DNA of 64,000 bases from Aradus depressus (taxonomy: Eukaryota; Arthropoda; Insecta; Hemiptera; Aradidae): assembly GCA_963662175.1 (NCBI GenBank), contig OY759217.1, positions 49,948,108 through 50,012,107 of the forward strand, in the 5' to 3' direction. Positions 22,591 to 33,066 of this stretch are shown piece after piece (position 1 is the first letter of the stretch; each line of letters begins with the position of its first letter). The notes beneath the pieces are model-generated. The model saw nothing but the letters and a program-made list of their open reading frames with translations. It was not told where the DNA came from and searched no databases. The translations under genes were made by a program, and so were the position numbers.

Positions 22591-23424
22591 CAAAAAAGAT
22601 TAGTCGCATTTTTTGCAGCGAAAATTTTTTGAAACATGTATTATTTTTATAAATTTGTATTAAATTTCAACTTTTATAGTTGGTAAACCCGATTTCTATT
22701 TATTATACTTTAAAATGTTATTATAAAATGCATTTATTTTTTTATTAATAATATCGTTAGTACTTATTATGTTTTAATTTCATATTAATTATTACTGCAT
22801 AATAATTAACAACTTTACTTGCATCTGTCTTAAAATTAACTGCATTTAGGATATTTTTGTTTATGATGATTACCATTCAATCATTCTACTAGATATATTT
22901 GTATTCCTACTATTCAGAATATTGGCATTTTTTAATTCAAAAATAAAATAACCAGGGAATACCGGAAACAACAATGAATGAGTTAACATTTTTGTCTTTA
23001 AAAATATTATTTATATTAAATTAATGACAATTACTAATTGAATATTATAAAATAATAATAATAATAATTGAAACTATTGGGAATAACTATTCTGTGTATG
23101 AAATATGTTGGAGTCACAGAGAATAAATAGGAGATAATATTTTATTATATAATACAATTTATCTAATAACTTTCTAGCATAAAGTTCGCTCAAACATTGA
23201 TTTCTCATTCACCAAAGTTTAATTCGAAGAATTAAGTAATGAAAATACATTACTAAAGGTTAATCAAAAAATATTATTTATAGTAATCAAGGAGCTGATC
23301 AAAGAATGAAACAAACAAATCTCAGGTAAAAAGGACTCATTTATTGATTGACCTGGGAATAGTTCTATGAATAGCCTTATCAATGTATCATGTGTAAACA
23401 AATGCAACCTGGTTCAATTGTAGT
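22591..23424. other. AT-rich stretch, nothing recognised
   Basis: Very AT-rich, with short (AAT)n runs near 23050. No frame over 60 codons and no family match by eye. Confidence 0.5.
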
Positions 23425-23429
23425 TAGTT

Positions 23430-23690
23430 ATTGTGACTCTATATCGCCTACTACCAGAGCGCTCTTGAGTCTGACTCTACGGTGGGAGTCTTTCATTTTG
23501 CATAGCTAGGTTTATTCACCTAGGGTAAGGGGTCTTTAACGAGTACTTGACATCGCACAGGCTCGGGACCATCGCTTAATGTCCCATCCGAAGGACGGCG
23601 TGCTCAAGGTTTTTCACCTACCAGATAAAAATCTGAGAGTCTCCCTCCGCCGGGTTTCGAATGCTAACAGTGGCCTCCCATCTATCATGG
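23430..23690 (-). mobile_element. SINE family B
   Basis: Minus strand. Tail and body are well kept (ATATCGCCTACTACCAGAGC to GAAGGACGGCGTGCTCAAGG). The head is altered after CGGGTTTCGAATGCTAACA, so the B box is mutated and the A box is missing. Confidence 0.85.
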
Positions 23691-23720
23691 AAATACTTTA
23701 CCGCTACATTTCCAAAGTTA

Positions 23721-25725
23721 TATACAGGGTGTATCGCAAGCAGATGACAATACTCGGGGAGTGAATGCCCCATTCAAGTGCACTAAGAAACCGGGGTAAT
23801 AAAAATCCCTTTCAACTTAGTGTAGAAATAAATGAGATTTTAAATTTTTTTACGATAACCACGTTTTTTTAGCAAAATGTCCGTAAATATCATTTTTTGG
23901 TTAAGGTGAAGTGAAATCTGACTACACTGTCGTAATCTACGTTAAAATTCCTAATAGGTGACATGTTTTTTGACATGAAAATCGAAAAGATAGAAATAGG
24001 AGGCTAACGTTTATTTCAAAACGAACACCTGTTTAAATTGTTGGCAAATTTTCAGTTTACCGTAATTTGTTTTCTTTATTCGCTAGGATGTCCCAAATTC
24101 ACCAAAAGTTAGCAAAAACATGACTCTTTAAAAATACCTAATGTTGTCCTTCTTTGTCGACCATTGCCGGAATGAGACAGCAGAAAATATGAAAAACATG
24201 GGTAAACCTAACTTACACAAAGCCAGACTTTTTGTAAAATTAACTAATTCATTATTTTTAAAAAACTGAAATTATTACGTTATTAATTTTCAGAGATAAA
24301 AAAAGTTTTGTACTGAACATTGTGTTGAAAAAATTATAACAATATTTTTTGGGAAATTTCCAATTTACCGTAATTTGTTTTCTCCATTCGCTAGGATGTG
24401 CTAAATTTACCAAATTACTATTATTCTCTGAAATAATAATTAATTAATTACTTCCTCTGAATAAATAAACTTATTTTTGTTTTCCCCAATGTTGGCTTCT
24501 GTTGAGGATTAGAGAGTAAAAAAAAAAAAATTCTAATCTGTACAATGGATTTTGAAACTGAAAACCAGACGTATTATCTAATGTAAACATTATTAGATCC
24601 AATAAACAGTTACGCGGGAATACGTAAACATGATTTATGCTTACGGGGCTGATGAAGGCAACAGTCTGCTAGCAGAACAAATTTACCGAAATCTATTCCC
24701 AAATCGACAAAGATGGCTGGATCCCCGAACCGTAGGAAATGCCTATCGGATTATGGGAGAACCTGGTTCGATTTCAAGATAACCTGCTAATTATGCCGGT
24801 CGACGACGAAAGGATGTCGATGATATTTTTTTTGAGCGCTTTTACAATGATCCGTCCACGAGCACCCGGCGCGTTGCTGGAAGTTGGATTGGACGGTATG
24901 AACCTGTGAGACGGCCAGCTTGGAGTCCTGACCTGGCGCCTTTAGATTTTTATGTGTGGGGCACTCTAAAGTCCATCCCTTGTGTACAGCGTACCTATTA
25001 GTGATAGGGACTAATTTTTCGCCAGAATTCAAGAGGTTTGTGAGGAGATGGGAACAAACAGGCTTGAGATTCAACGGGCCACCACATCCGTTCTAAACAA
25101 GGAGTCAATTGTGAGAATATGGAGGTCTGTTTCAGCAATTGTTATAATTTTTCCAAAACAATGTACAGTACAAAACATTTTTTTATCTCTGAAAATTAAT
25201 AACGTAATAATTTCAATTTTTTTTAAAATAAAGAATTAGTTAATTTTATAAAAAGTCTCGCCTTGTGTAAGTTAGGTTTACCCATGTTTTTCATATCTTC
25301 TGCTGTCTCATTCCGGCAATGGTCGACAATGAAGGACAACATTAGGTATTTTTAAAGGGCCATATTTTTGCTAACTTTTGGTGAATTTGGGACATCCTAG
25401 CGAATAAAGAAAACAAATTACGGTAAACTGAAAATTTGCCAAACAATTTAAACAGGCGTTCATTTTGAAAAAAAAACGTTAGCCTCCTATAACAATCTTT
25501 TCGATTTTCATGTCAAAAAACATGGTCACCTATTAGGAAATTTAACGTAGATTACGACAGTGTAGTCAGATTTCACTTTACCTTAACCAAAAAGTGATAT
25601 TTACGGACATTTTGCTAAAAAAACGTGGTTATCGTCAAAAAAATTAAAAGTCTAATTATTTTCTACACTAAGTTGAAACGGAATTTTATTACCCCAGTTT
25701 CTTAGTTTACTTGAGTGGGGCATTC

Positions 25726-25759
<34 letters not shown>

Positions 25760-25793
25760 AGTATTGTCATCTGCTTGCGATACACCCTGTATA
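23721..25793 (+). mobile_element. 2.07-kb element with ~620-bp terminal inverted repeats and TA target
   Basis: Left (23721-24345) and right (25145-25793) arms are inverted copies at high identity over ~620 bp. They start ATACAGGGTGTATCGCAAGC at both outer ends and sit in TATA. ACAGGGTGT-type ends with TA targets are found in Tc1/mariner-superfamily elements. The right arm carries 32 C (25727-25758) where the left has only GGGG, so that tract expanded after insertion or was misassembled. The interior holds a broken transposase, so the copy is non-autonomous. Confidence 0.85.
24630..25120 (+). pseudogene. Broken mariner-like transposase with DUF4817-type HTH start
   Basis: From the ATG at 24630: MIYAYGADEGNSLLAEQIYR and NLFPNRQRWLDPRTVGNAYR, the typical helix-turn-helix start of this arthropod transposase group. 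An in-frame TAA follows, then ANYAGRRRKDVDDI and DPSTSTRRVAGSW. The frame then jumps to RRPAWSPDLAPLDFYVWGTL, which carries the last catalytic acid of the DDE/D core, followed by stops and a frameshift to RIQEVCEEMGTNRLEIQRAT. The central part with the first two catalytic Asp residues is deleted. Not functional. Confidence 0.75.
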
Positions 25794-25839
25794 TGTAAAT
25801 AGTGAGATAGTCTTTTCAAAATTGAAAATTATTAAAAAT

Positions 25840-25905
25840 ATCACTCTGGTGAACATGAGCCCGACTCTACTGTGGGAGTCCTAAATTTTGCCTACCCAGA
25901 TGTAT
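25840..25905 (-). mobile_element. SINE family B, short fragment
   Basis: TCACTCTGGTGAACATGAGC CCGACTCTACTGTGGGAGTC and CTAAATTTTGCCTACCCAGA only (minus strand). Confidence 0.75.
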
Positions 25906-26389
25906 CCCCTCCTTGAATTTAGCTCCGAAAAACCCAGTCCGCGAGTTCCAGTTACAGAGTCCAAAAAAACATGGGCCTTCGGCTGTTCACTTTTTCGGAT
26001 CTTGAAGACAACTAATTTAGAAATAGGAGAACGGTTCGAGCAATGTAAGACAGTGATCAAAGAACATGTGATTAGTATATGAGGCCAGTAGAGAGGGCGT
26101 ATCTTGATGGATATGAATGGAGAACCAAACGAAAGGCAATACATAATAACATCGGAATAAATTTCCTGTTCTTTCTCTATTTATACAAACGGCATGAGGG
26201 GTAGGGCTCAATAGTTACCACAAAGTATGCATTGAATCGAGTAGTTCGTTATAATTAATATGTAGTATGTATTAAATACAAAAATACAGAGTATCAAAAC
26301 ATCTAGCATGAATTAAATTTACTGACTTTCAAAGTCAGTGACGATAAAAGTCTTTCATAAGCCCTATAGCGCCTACGCCTGTTATTCCC
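25906..26389. other. No gene seen
   Basis: Opposing short frames at 25881-26144 overlap each other and match no family I know. Confidence 0.4.
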
Positions 26390-26660
26390 CCTGCTAATCG
26401 AAGTTACGTAATCGGTTAAAATTTCGATGTGGAGTTTTCAATGGAATTTCATGCTATCCGACCTCCAGACTACAAATATGAAAAAAAATGTCTATCTGCC
26501 TGTGTGTCTGTAAACATGATAACTCCCATAGAAAGAATGTATCGATTGTTTTTCAGCCTAATTGGCCAAATGAAAGAGGGGATTAGGGGAGAGGATTAAC
26601 TCAGAAACAGGGGATTATATTTGAAGTCAAATCCAATGAGGATTTACCGACGACCTTTTT
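26390..26660 (+). repeat. Family A, short copy
   Basis: Starts AATCGAAGTTACGTAATCGG, has TGGAGTTTTCAATGGAATTT and GATAACTCCCATAGAAAGAA. One subunit only, then GATTTACCGACGACC at the end. Confidence 0.7.
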
Positions 26661-27594
26661 TCATTTATTTACTCAAAAATGATCAAATATGAGATATAAT
26701 TGTAGCTTTCTCACCCCAAATAGTAAGTACAAGTTCATGAAAAACCCAGAGCCAGAAATATGCCCAAAAACAATATTGTCCAAAAGATGAAAGTGGGGTA
26801 TCAAATCAGAAGGCACTGAAGTACTTAACATGAATCTGGATTCAGTTCACAGACATTACCGAAATGGCGGACGTCAAGAGTTACTCAAGTACTGGCTCTG
26901 AAGAGTCCCACCAAAGTCAATGGACAAACCTAGTCAATTTTTGTAAACAATTATAAGCCAACAATCTGGCCCAGCCGCAATGATTTGATAAAATGTATCA
27001 TATCTCGTGATAATAAAGTTTAAACAGAGGGAAAAAGCAAGAGAGGATGAAGTTGAGTTAGGAAATCCTGGAAATGGGCTGTTATCAGTTTGTCCAATAT
27101 TAGCTAGGCAGTGGAGGGGGAAGATGTGAAGAGGAATGTAAACAGAGGGCGGGGGGTGTGTGGTGTTATTAACATCACATGTGTTATGTTAACGTAGATA
27201 GTGCTGTGGGACAGGTGAGATGATCTGAGTCTGATGTGACATCAACACAACACCACCTGTCTGTATGTGACCAAGATAACTGATGAGGCGATAGGGGTAA
27301 AACTGGGCAAACACTGCCCGAGGGGGCTGGCATATAAACGTAATCATAATTATCTTTATAAATAAAAATGTATGGTATTTATCCATTTCAGATTAAACAA
27401 AGACCAAACAAATAGTTTTGGGGCTGTTTGTGTTTGTTTGTTTCATTATCACAAGAAAAAGTTGTATTTAATGTTTTGAGGCGCACCAACTATAGAAATA
27501 AAGATACGTTACAACCTAGCTAGATTAAAAAAAGTTGTATTTTATGTTTTGAAGCACACCAACTATAGAAATAAAGATACATTATAACTCGGAG
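26661..27594. other. Unique-looking sequence; possible short exon near 26864
   Basis: No repeat family was matched. An ATG at 26864 (GAAATGG context) opens a 30-codon frame, MADVKSYSSTGSEESHQSQW..., that closes at 26956 or could splice out at TTTTT|GTAAAC. Bases ~27430-27600 hold two near-identical halves (GTTGTATTTxATGTTTTGAxGC, then CCAACTATAGAAATAAAGAT). Confidence 0.3.
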
Positions 27595-27765
27595 AAAAAC
27601 TTATGTTTTTAAAAATATTGTCTATTCTACAAAATATATGAAATATATGGGAGTACTTCCGGTATTGCTAACATCTTCAGCCACGACTTAACAAATACTT
27701 TCTTTATATTTTTTATCAAGTGTTTCACAATATCTCAGCAAAAATGTTAAGTATTATTTTCACAT
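27595..27765 (-). repeat. Family C unit, single arm with mutated hammerhead-like core
   Basis: Read on the minus strand: GGCTGAAGATG, then GCAATACCGGAAGTACTCCC and the arm AGACAATATTTTTAAAAACA. The expected GAAA of the core is GGAA, which should kill a hammerhead. It ends with CACAATATCTCAGCAAAAATGTTAAG like the copies at 22300 and 49350. Confidence 0.6.
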
Positions 27766-27809
27766 TTGTATTTTGACGTCATTTATTGTTAAAGTAAATA
27801 CTTTTTTCA

Positions 27810-27915
27810 TTTTACAGTGTTTTCAACGAAATTTCATGTAAGACCTCTTGATTCAAAAATGAAAAAAATAAATTCTTTCTGCCTGTATGTCGGGATCAGA
27901 GGGGGCTCGCTCAAC
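27810..27915 (+). repeat. Family A, 5' start fragment
   Basis: TTTTCAACGAAATTTCATGT, CCTCTTGATTCAAAAATGAA and TCTGCCTGTATGTC, then a jump to GAGGGGGCTCGCTCAACAAT. Confidence 0.6.
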
Positions 27916-28055
27916 AATATCCCCACCCTAGGTGAATGAAAATTTAGGACTACCACAGTAGAGTCGGGCTCATGTCTACCAGAGTGACGAAAGAACGCTC
28001 TGGTAGTAGGCGATATGAGGTAGTTAAGGCCCGGGAATAAGTCATAATAACTAAT
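27915..28055 (+). mobile_element. SINE family B, 5'-truncated
   Basis: CCCCACCCTAGGTGAATGAA to GGCCCGGGAATAAGTCATAA TAACTAA. Head and front body are missing, as expected for an incomplete reverse transcript. Confidence 0.85.
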
Positions 28056-28640
28056 TGAAAATAATATTTTTCTATGGAACTGGATTGAATATCACTTTAC
28101 CTCCCTTCGGACTATACTTAGTGAAACATCACCCATATAAGAAGAGTCCATCGTGAAACAGTGTCACAGAGAAGTAACCTTTATGGAGTCAGGTTCGATT
28201 CGAACATACAACGCTTCTAGTGCCTCCAAAAAATAAAAATAGGTAATATTTTATTTTGACTTCCGCAACATACATAATAATATACACTATAGAAAATAAT
28301 CGAATACTAAAATAATATGTAATATAGTGACAAGTGGCACTAAGACTGAACACTAAGTCAGGTCTCTATTACGAAGAGTATATAGAAGATATACAAATTT
28401 AATTTAATGAATTTCAATTCAAAAATATTATAATCTACGTTAGCATATGTATGAAGTAATTTGCATATGGTTACAAACTTCCGATGTTGCGGTTTTTCAA
28501 TGGCACTCTTTGTTCAAATGAAAAAAAAATGTGTTAATGTACAAGAGATAGTCTGACCGTCTCTTATTGGGAGTAGAATTATCTTCTATATATTATTTAT
28601 AAAGAGAAAATTTACAGGATTAAAAAAAACAATTGGATAG
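28056..28640. other. AT-rich stretch, nothing recognised
   Basis: No frame or repeat family was recognised by eye. Confidence 0.4.
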
Positions 28641-28644
28641 AAAA

Positions 28645-29030
28645 ACAAGTTGTCGGTGAATAACGATGCACTGTACTTCCCCAGAACGAATTAATCAAAT
28701 AACGTCCCCCCTCCAAAACCAGTCGACCGTTCGCGCTAATATAGTTCACTTTATATAAGGATTCCTAAATCCTTATACTAAATTTTGTGTCGATAAATTC
28801 ATTACATCTGCAGTTAGTTTTTTGAATTGAGCCCTTCTTCCCTTAGGGCGATTTTGCGGAAAATTAATAGTTGCCATCCTTATGAGGTTACGAATTTAAT
28901 ATAAAATATATTTATCGGCAGTTATTGAGAATTTTTAGTGAAGCCCCTTCCCTTTTTGGTTGATTCTATTTAAAATTAATAGGTATCGTCCTTACAGGGC
29001 ATCAGCGGTATATTTTGTGTCATTGTATAT
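28645..29030 (-). repeat. Family A, minus strand
   Basis: Begins with the outer end in reverse (GTTGTCGGTGAATAACGATG, CTTCCCCAGAACGAATTAAT) and runs through two subunits (TTTGTGTCGATAAATTCATT). The outer start is missing. Confidence 0.7.
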
Positions 29031-29189
29031 ATTAATTCTGAGAGTGACTTTCTTATACATAGTAATACCAGTATGAAATGATTTTGTGAGGGGGGAGAGT
29101 GATCTGTAAGCGTGGTTGGTATAAGAAAGTCCTATAATGGCTACATCACATATATTTCACTTCTTTCTTATTTTTTATGAAAATTACCA

Positions 29190-29590
29190 ATAATAAAAAA
29201 ATATATTATAATTCTTGCTAAGCGATACAAATTAAACATTATTTTGAAATATTTCCTATGGACATTTATTTTTCATTCATTGATACGCTATTACTTTGGC
29301 CATATTGATTCCATCCCAAATCTGAGGAATTACTACAGATTGGAAATTTAATGAGGAACATTTGTGGTAAAAAACAATTTTTCGATAGAACTAACCGTTT
29401 TCGGGTAAACAAGGAAACGTCTAAAAATACGTGTTTCAAAATGACACCAGGACAGTTTTCGGCATGTACTCGTAACTCGAAAACCGGACAACCTGTGAAA
29501 AATCGTATTTTATATAAAAGGTGCCTCTCAGTTTTCTCTACAACTTTTACTTGAAGCGATTTTTGATTGGGTAATAAATATAAGCGTAAA
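29190..29590 (+). repeat. Family D dispersed repeat, copy 2
   Basis: Partner of 12355-12760 over its whole length; see that entry. Followed at once by a SINE. Confidence 0.8.
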
Positions 29591-29591
29591 T

Positions 29592-29738
29592 TAGTTATTA
29601 TGACTCATGCCCGGGCTTTAAATATGAGGTCATATCGCCTACTACCCGAATCTACTATGGGAGTCCTAAATTTTTCCTATCTTATATTTTTATTCACCTA
29701 GGGCAGGGGTCTTTAACGAGTACCTGACATCATACCAC
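29592..29738 (-). mobile_element. SINE family B, tail half with deletion
   Basis: Minus strand: TTATTATGACTCATGCCCGGG-type end, CATATCGCCTACTACCCGAATCT, then CACCTAGGGCAGGGGTCTTT and AACGAGTACCTGACATCATA. Part of the tail half is deleted. Confidence 0.85.
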
Positions 29739-30183
29739 AAGCGCATCTTGTAAAATATACTTAGGCCTCGTTGTAAAGTGGTCTCAACTTCCGTTAGATT
29801 TCGATCAAAATCTGGTCAGACACAATTTAGCACATGGGAGCTCTTCAATCCAAATTTCAAGTTCTACAATAGTTTTTGAGCGCTGACAAATTTCAATTTC
29901 AATCACACTCACACACAATCACTCTATTTCATTACACAACTCGTGTTGTTGGTGAGAGTAAAAAAATAAAAAAATAACTCAAACTGTATCTAATATAATC
30001 ATTATTCATTAGTTCCTAATTACTGACTCAAAGGTTGAAAAAATTGAAGGACCACTGGACACAGCCTTGTCCTGTTTGTTGGGTCAACTCAAAATAGCAT
30101 GGAAAAAATAAATGCAAAGATAATAATAATGAATGAAACGTTTTGAAAAATTGTACATAGATGGGGGAAGGGGGGGGGGGGGG

Positions 30184-30214
<31 letters not shown>

Positions 30215-30634
30215 GCACGTCTGAATGAGAAATTTTGGTTGTTTGCTATCACATCCATACTTTCATGAGGAAATGGAGGGCTCGAGAAGAGACCGAAAAA
30301 TCGAGTTCGTGATAAGGTCAGATTCTGATTGTCCAATTCTCCAAACGAATAGAAGTGATTTTCCGCTTGGCGGCTGGCCCTCTGTGTCTTTCTTTACAAT
30401 ATTCTTTCGTTCACGATAACGAGAATGGTCTAATTTGAATGGTCCCTGCGTATATCAGTTAAAGGGATCTTAGGCTAAGTCCACTGAGATTCTTCCGGAT
30501 AACAATTATTTTGGAGCGTGGAAATCGTTTATGATTTTCCATACCGATTGTATTAGGCATATAGTTTACGAAATGCATAACAACTCATAGAAACACTGTT
30601 GATTCCAAATTGGTGTGCAGAAACTATCGTTGGG
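29739..30634. other. No gene seen; G-run and (GA)n at 30170-30210
   Basis: A run of 15 G is followed by ~13 GA dinucleotides. The serine/leucine-rich minus frame over this tract is a composition artefact. Confidence 0.5.
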
Positions 30635-30636
30635 CA

Positions 30637-30770
30637 AAGACACAGGCTCGGGCTCATCGATTATCATCCCACCCGAAGGACGGCGTGCTCAAGGTTTTTA
30701 CATCCTAGATAAAAAAACCTAAGGGCCTCGGCCGGACTTCGACCCTGTTATTATCTGAGCTAAGTAAATC
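30637..30770 (-). mobile_element. SINE family B, head-side fragment
   Basis: CACAGGCTCGGGCTCATCGA, GAAGGACGGCGTGCTCAAGG, GGGCCTCGGCCGGACTTCGA. The B box is mutated. Confidence 0.8.
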
Positions 30771-31182
30771 TTAATTATTAACAAACAATAATTACATTAA
30801 CGATTTTAACAAGTAATAACACAAGACCAATGGTTAACTAAAACTGTACATAAACATTGATTATACATTCGTTTTAGCTGAGGGTTAAATGTCCTCTTTC
30901 ATTCTTATTTTATAGGCGGATTGTGCTTAATAAGGTGACAATTTGGGCTGATTTAATCAGTGCAACACTAACAATGAGCTCTCTGTTCTGATGAAAAAAT
31001 AAACTATACTGAATTGAGTAAAAATTAAAAATTAATAAGACAAACTATAAAAATTATACACATCTCATGTTCAGGCTATTGATATGTTATGTGAACAATT
31101 CCCATGAATATTAAATATGATTTTAAGCAATTATTCAAACGATTTCGTACAAACCGATAAGATAAAATACAAATAAACTTAC

Positions 31183-31437
31183 CTGAGATGAAGATCCAGC
31201 TAATTGTTCTTTCTTGGCCTCTATAAAAAGAAATGTCATTTAGTTAGTATTATAATTAAAATGTTCTATTAAGATTGTCAATAAAATGTGGACATATTAA
31301 ATTGCAAAACAGATAAACCGAAGTTCAAATTTACCATCAGCATGTTGAGTATCTTCCAGCTCTTCAACAAGAACATTTTTTGCCAAATTCGAAAGTTGGC
31401 CCTTTAAAGAAGAAAGTCCTTCACCAAACCAAGCCAT
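31183..31437 (-). CDS. GMAP-210/TRIP11-like golgin, first two coding exons (partial gene)
   Basis: Exon 1 (31335-31437) starts at an ATG and reads MAWFGEGLSSLKGQLSNLAK and NVLVEELEDTQHAD. A GTAAAT donor follows at 31334. Exon 2 (31183-31220) follows a TTTTTATAG acceptor and reads EAKKEQLAGSSSQ up to a CAG|GTAAGT donor. The start resembles the N-terminal amphipathic ALPS-type helix of GMAP-210 (GSLASLTGQISNFTKDML in human), which binds curved vesicle membranes at the cis-Golgi. The long coiled coil expected downstream is not found to the left in this window. A poor candidate third exon (acceptor at ~30998, reading NRELIVSVALIKS... to a stop) does not look like golgin sequence. It is divergent from WDR4, 450 bp away. 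The name rests on a short N-terminus and is moderately sure. Confidence 0.6.
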
Positions 31438-31887
31438 ATTACATACGATCTGTCATCCAACATAGAATAATACAGATATCTAAGTCACCGTTCAACTTGT
31501 CATAATAAAGATGTAACCTTCCTATAACCTGCAACGATAGAGGTTTCAATAGGTTCTCCCGTTAACATTTTGCTGTATTCTATAGACGTTAATTAATCGA
31601 AGCACAGAATAAAAACGATTAAAATTCCTAACTCCTATTTAGTTCTACAACTACGATTTATATATATTGATTAATTTTCATTATTTTTTGCTAATATTTT
31701 GAATTTAGTCACCCCTAGGAAGATTTGCCATGTGGATAACCGTGATTGGGAGGAAGGTTATTCAAGCAAACGGTCCTAAATATTTGTTTATGCTATTTTA
31801 TTTGTACTCATACTACCTGTAATTTTATCTTATTTTATCAACATTTGAATTTTTGATAAGTGCTCATGTTCCTCTTCAGGATTCATC
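31438..31887. promoter_or_regulatory. Shared divergent promoter region, golgin / WDR4
   Basis: The two start codons lie 450 bp apart on opposite strands with no repeat insertion between them, unlike all surrounding DNA. No TATA box is placed convincingly. An in-frame TGA at 31846-31848 precedes the WDR4 ATG. A CTTCAG|G word at 31873-31879 could also be an acceptor for a 5'-UTR intron. Confidence 0.45.
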
Positions 31888-33066
31888 ATGATTGACTTGA
31901 GTGTTAGTTCTTATAATTTGACAATTTCATGTTTCCCAAGTACAGTTGTTGTCACTATTGATGATGTATTATGCAAAGAACGTCTTCTAGATAATTTCGA
32001 CGTTCCTCCACCAAAGAATAAAAGTACATCGGATGATGGAGGAATACCAGTTATCTCATCAACATTTTCTTCCTGTGGAACTTTATTTGCTTGTTGTTCT
32101 CATAAATCTCTTTCCATTTGGAATGTTAATGATTGGTCGATAATTCATCGTAAAGTGATTACCAGAAGTGTGAGTAAGATTATTTTTTCACCTAAAAATG
32201 ATAACATTGTGGTTGCTGATAAAAGTGGTGATGTTTATTTACATTCGGTGAGTAACTTTGATGAACCAGGACTTTTAATTTTGGGCCATGTTTCAATGCT
32301 TCTTGATATTTTAATAAGCTCCGATGGGAAATATATTGTAACATGTGACCGAGATGAAAAAATAAGAGTTTCACATTACCCTAACGCTTACAATATTGAA
32401 AGTTATTGTTTGGGTCATGTAGAGTTTGTAACGTCTCTTAATTTTTTACCCCATGAATCTTCAGTTCTTCTTTCAAGCAGTGGTGACGGAACATTGCGAT
32501 TTTGGAACTATGTTTGTGGTAAAGAACTTCAAAATTACACTGTAAATATTGATAATCAAAAAGAAGAAGCCTTAAAAGTCGGGTTCGATGGAAGAGCCAT
32601 TATCATTCTCAAAACTTGTGTGACAAAGTTGAATCCAAACATATCACTAATTTTTTCCTTAATTCATTCATTAAAAGGAGTTTTAGTTCACTCGATAACA
32701 GGTGACATATCAAATTTACAGTGTGAACTAATTCAATGTTTGAATACCTCCATTGAACCGCTCTGGTTCACAGTAACTTCTGATAGACAACTGTGGGTTT
32801 TGGTACCAGATTGTGAAGAACCAATTTTGTTTTTTGAACATTCTTTAAATGTGTTTAAAAAAAGTGATAAATATCATGGTGTAAATAAATGTATTAACAA
32901 ACATTGTGATTTATTACAATTGAATTTAATTGACCTAAAAGAGAAGTTTGTTAACGCTTTGTATAAAAAGAAATTTGATGATGAATCTGCATATCTTAAG
33001 CGGAAAACCGAAAGAATAGAGTTATTAAAAGTAAAAAAGCAAATAACTTCTGTTGGTGATACGTAA
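31888..33066 (+). CDS. WDR4: tRNA (guanine-N7)-methyltransferase non-catalytic subunit WDR4
   Basis: A single uninterrupted exon of 392 codons, ATG to TAA; an in-frame stop at 31846 supports this start if transcription is unspliced. WDR4 (yeast Trm82, fly Wuho) is the WD40 scaffold that holds the METTL1/Trm8 methyltransferase, which makes m7G46 in the variable loop of tRNAs in the nucleus. The family signature is clear: GHVSMLLDILISSDGKYIVT (about residues 133-152), CDRDEKIRVSHYPNAYNIES and CLGHVEFVTSLNFLP, then LLSSSGDGTLRFWNY. About five beta-propeller blades can be followed, starting from SCGTLFACCSHKSLSIWNV (60-80). The C-terminal tail (from ~340) is charged and coiled, as usual. Human WDR4 is slightly longer (~412). 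The lack of introns, beside intron-rich neighbours, could reflect an old retrocopy or simple intron loss. Identity is firm. Confidence 0.93.
   Translation: MIDLSVSSYNLTISCFPSTVVVTIDDVLCKERLLDNFDVPPPKNKSTSDDGGIPVISSTFSSCGTLFACCSHKSLSIWNVNDWSIIHRKVITRSVSKIIFSPKNDNIVVADKSGDVYLHSVSNFDEPGLLILGHVSMLLDILISSDGKYIVTCDRDEKIRVSHYPNAYNIESYCLGHVEFVTSLNFLPHESSVLLSSSGDGTLRFWNYVCGKELQNYTVNIDNQKEEALKVGFDGRAIIILKTCVTKLNPNISLIFSLIHSLKGVLVHSITGDISNLQCELIQCLNTSIEPLWFTVTSDRQLWVLVPDCEEPILFFEHSLNVFKKSDKYHGVNKCINKHCDLLQLNLIDLKEKFVNALYKKKFDDESAYLKRKTERIELLKVKKQITSVGDT

Noticed and set aside
30028..30336. 102-codon Ser/Leu/Pro-rich minus frame
   Set aside because: Arises from (GA)n and G-run reverse complement.
30900..30998. 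Third exon of the golgin (NRELIVSVALIKSAQIV...)
   Set aside because: Acceptor is plausible, but the residues are not coiled coil and the frame stops after 25 codons; kept only as a remark in the golgin entry.
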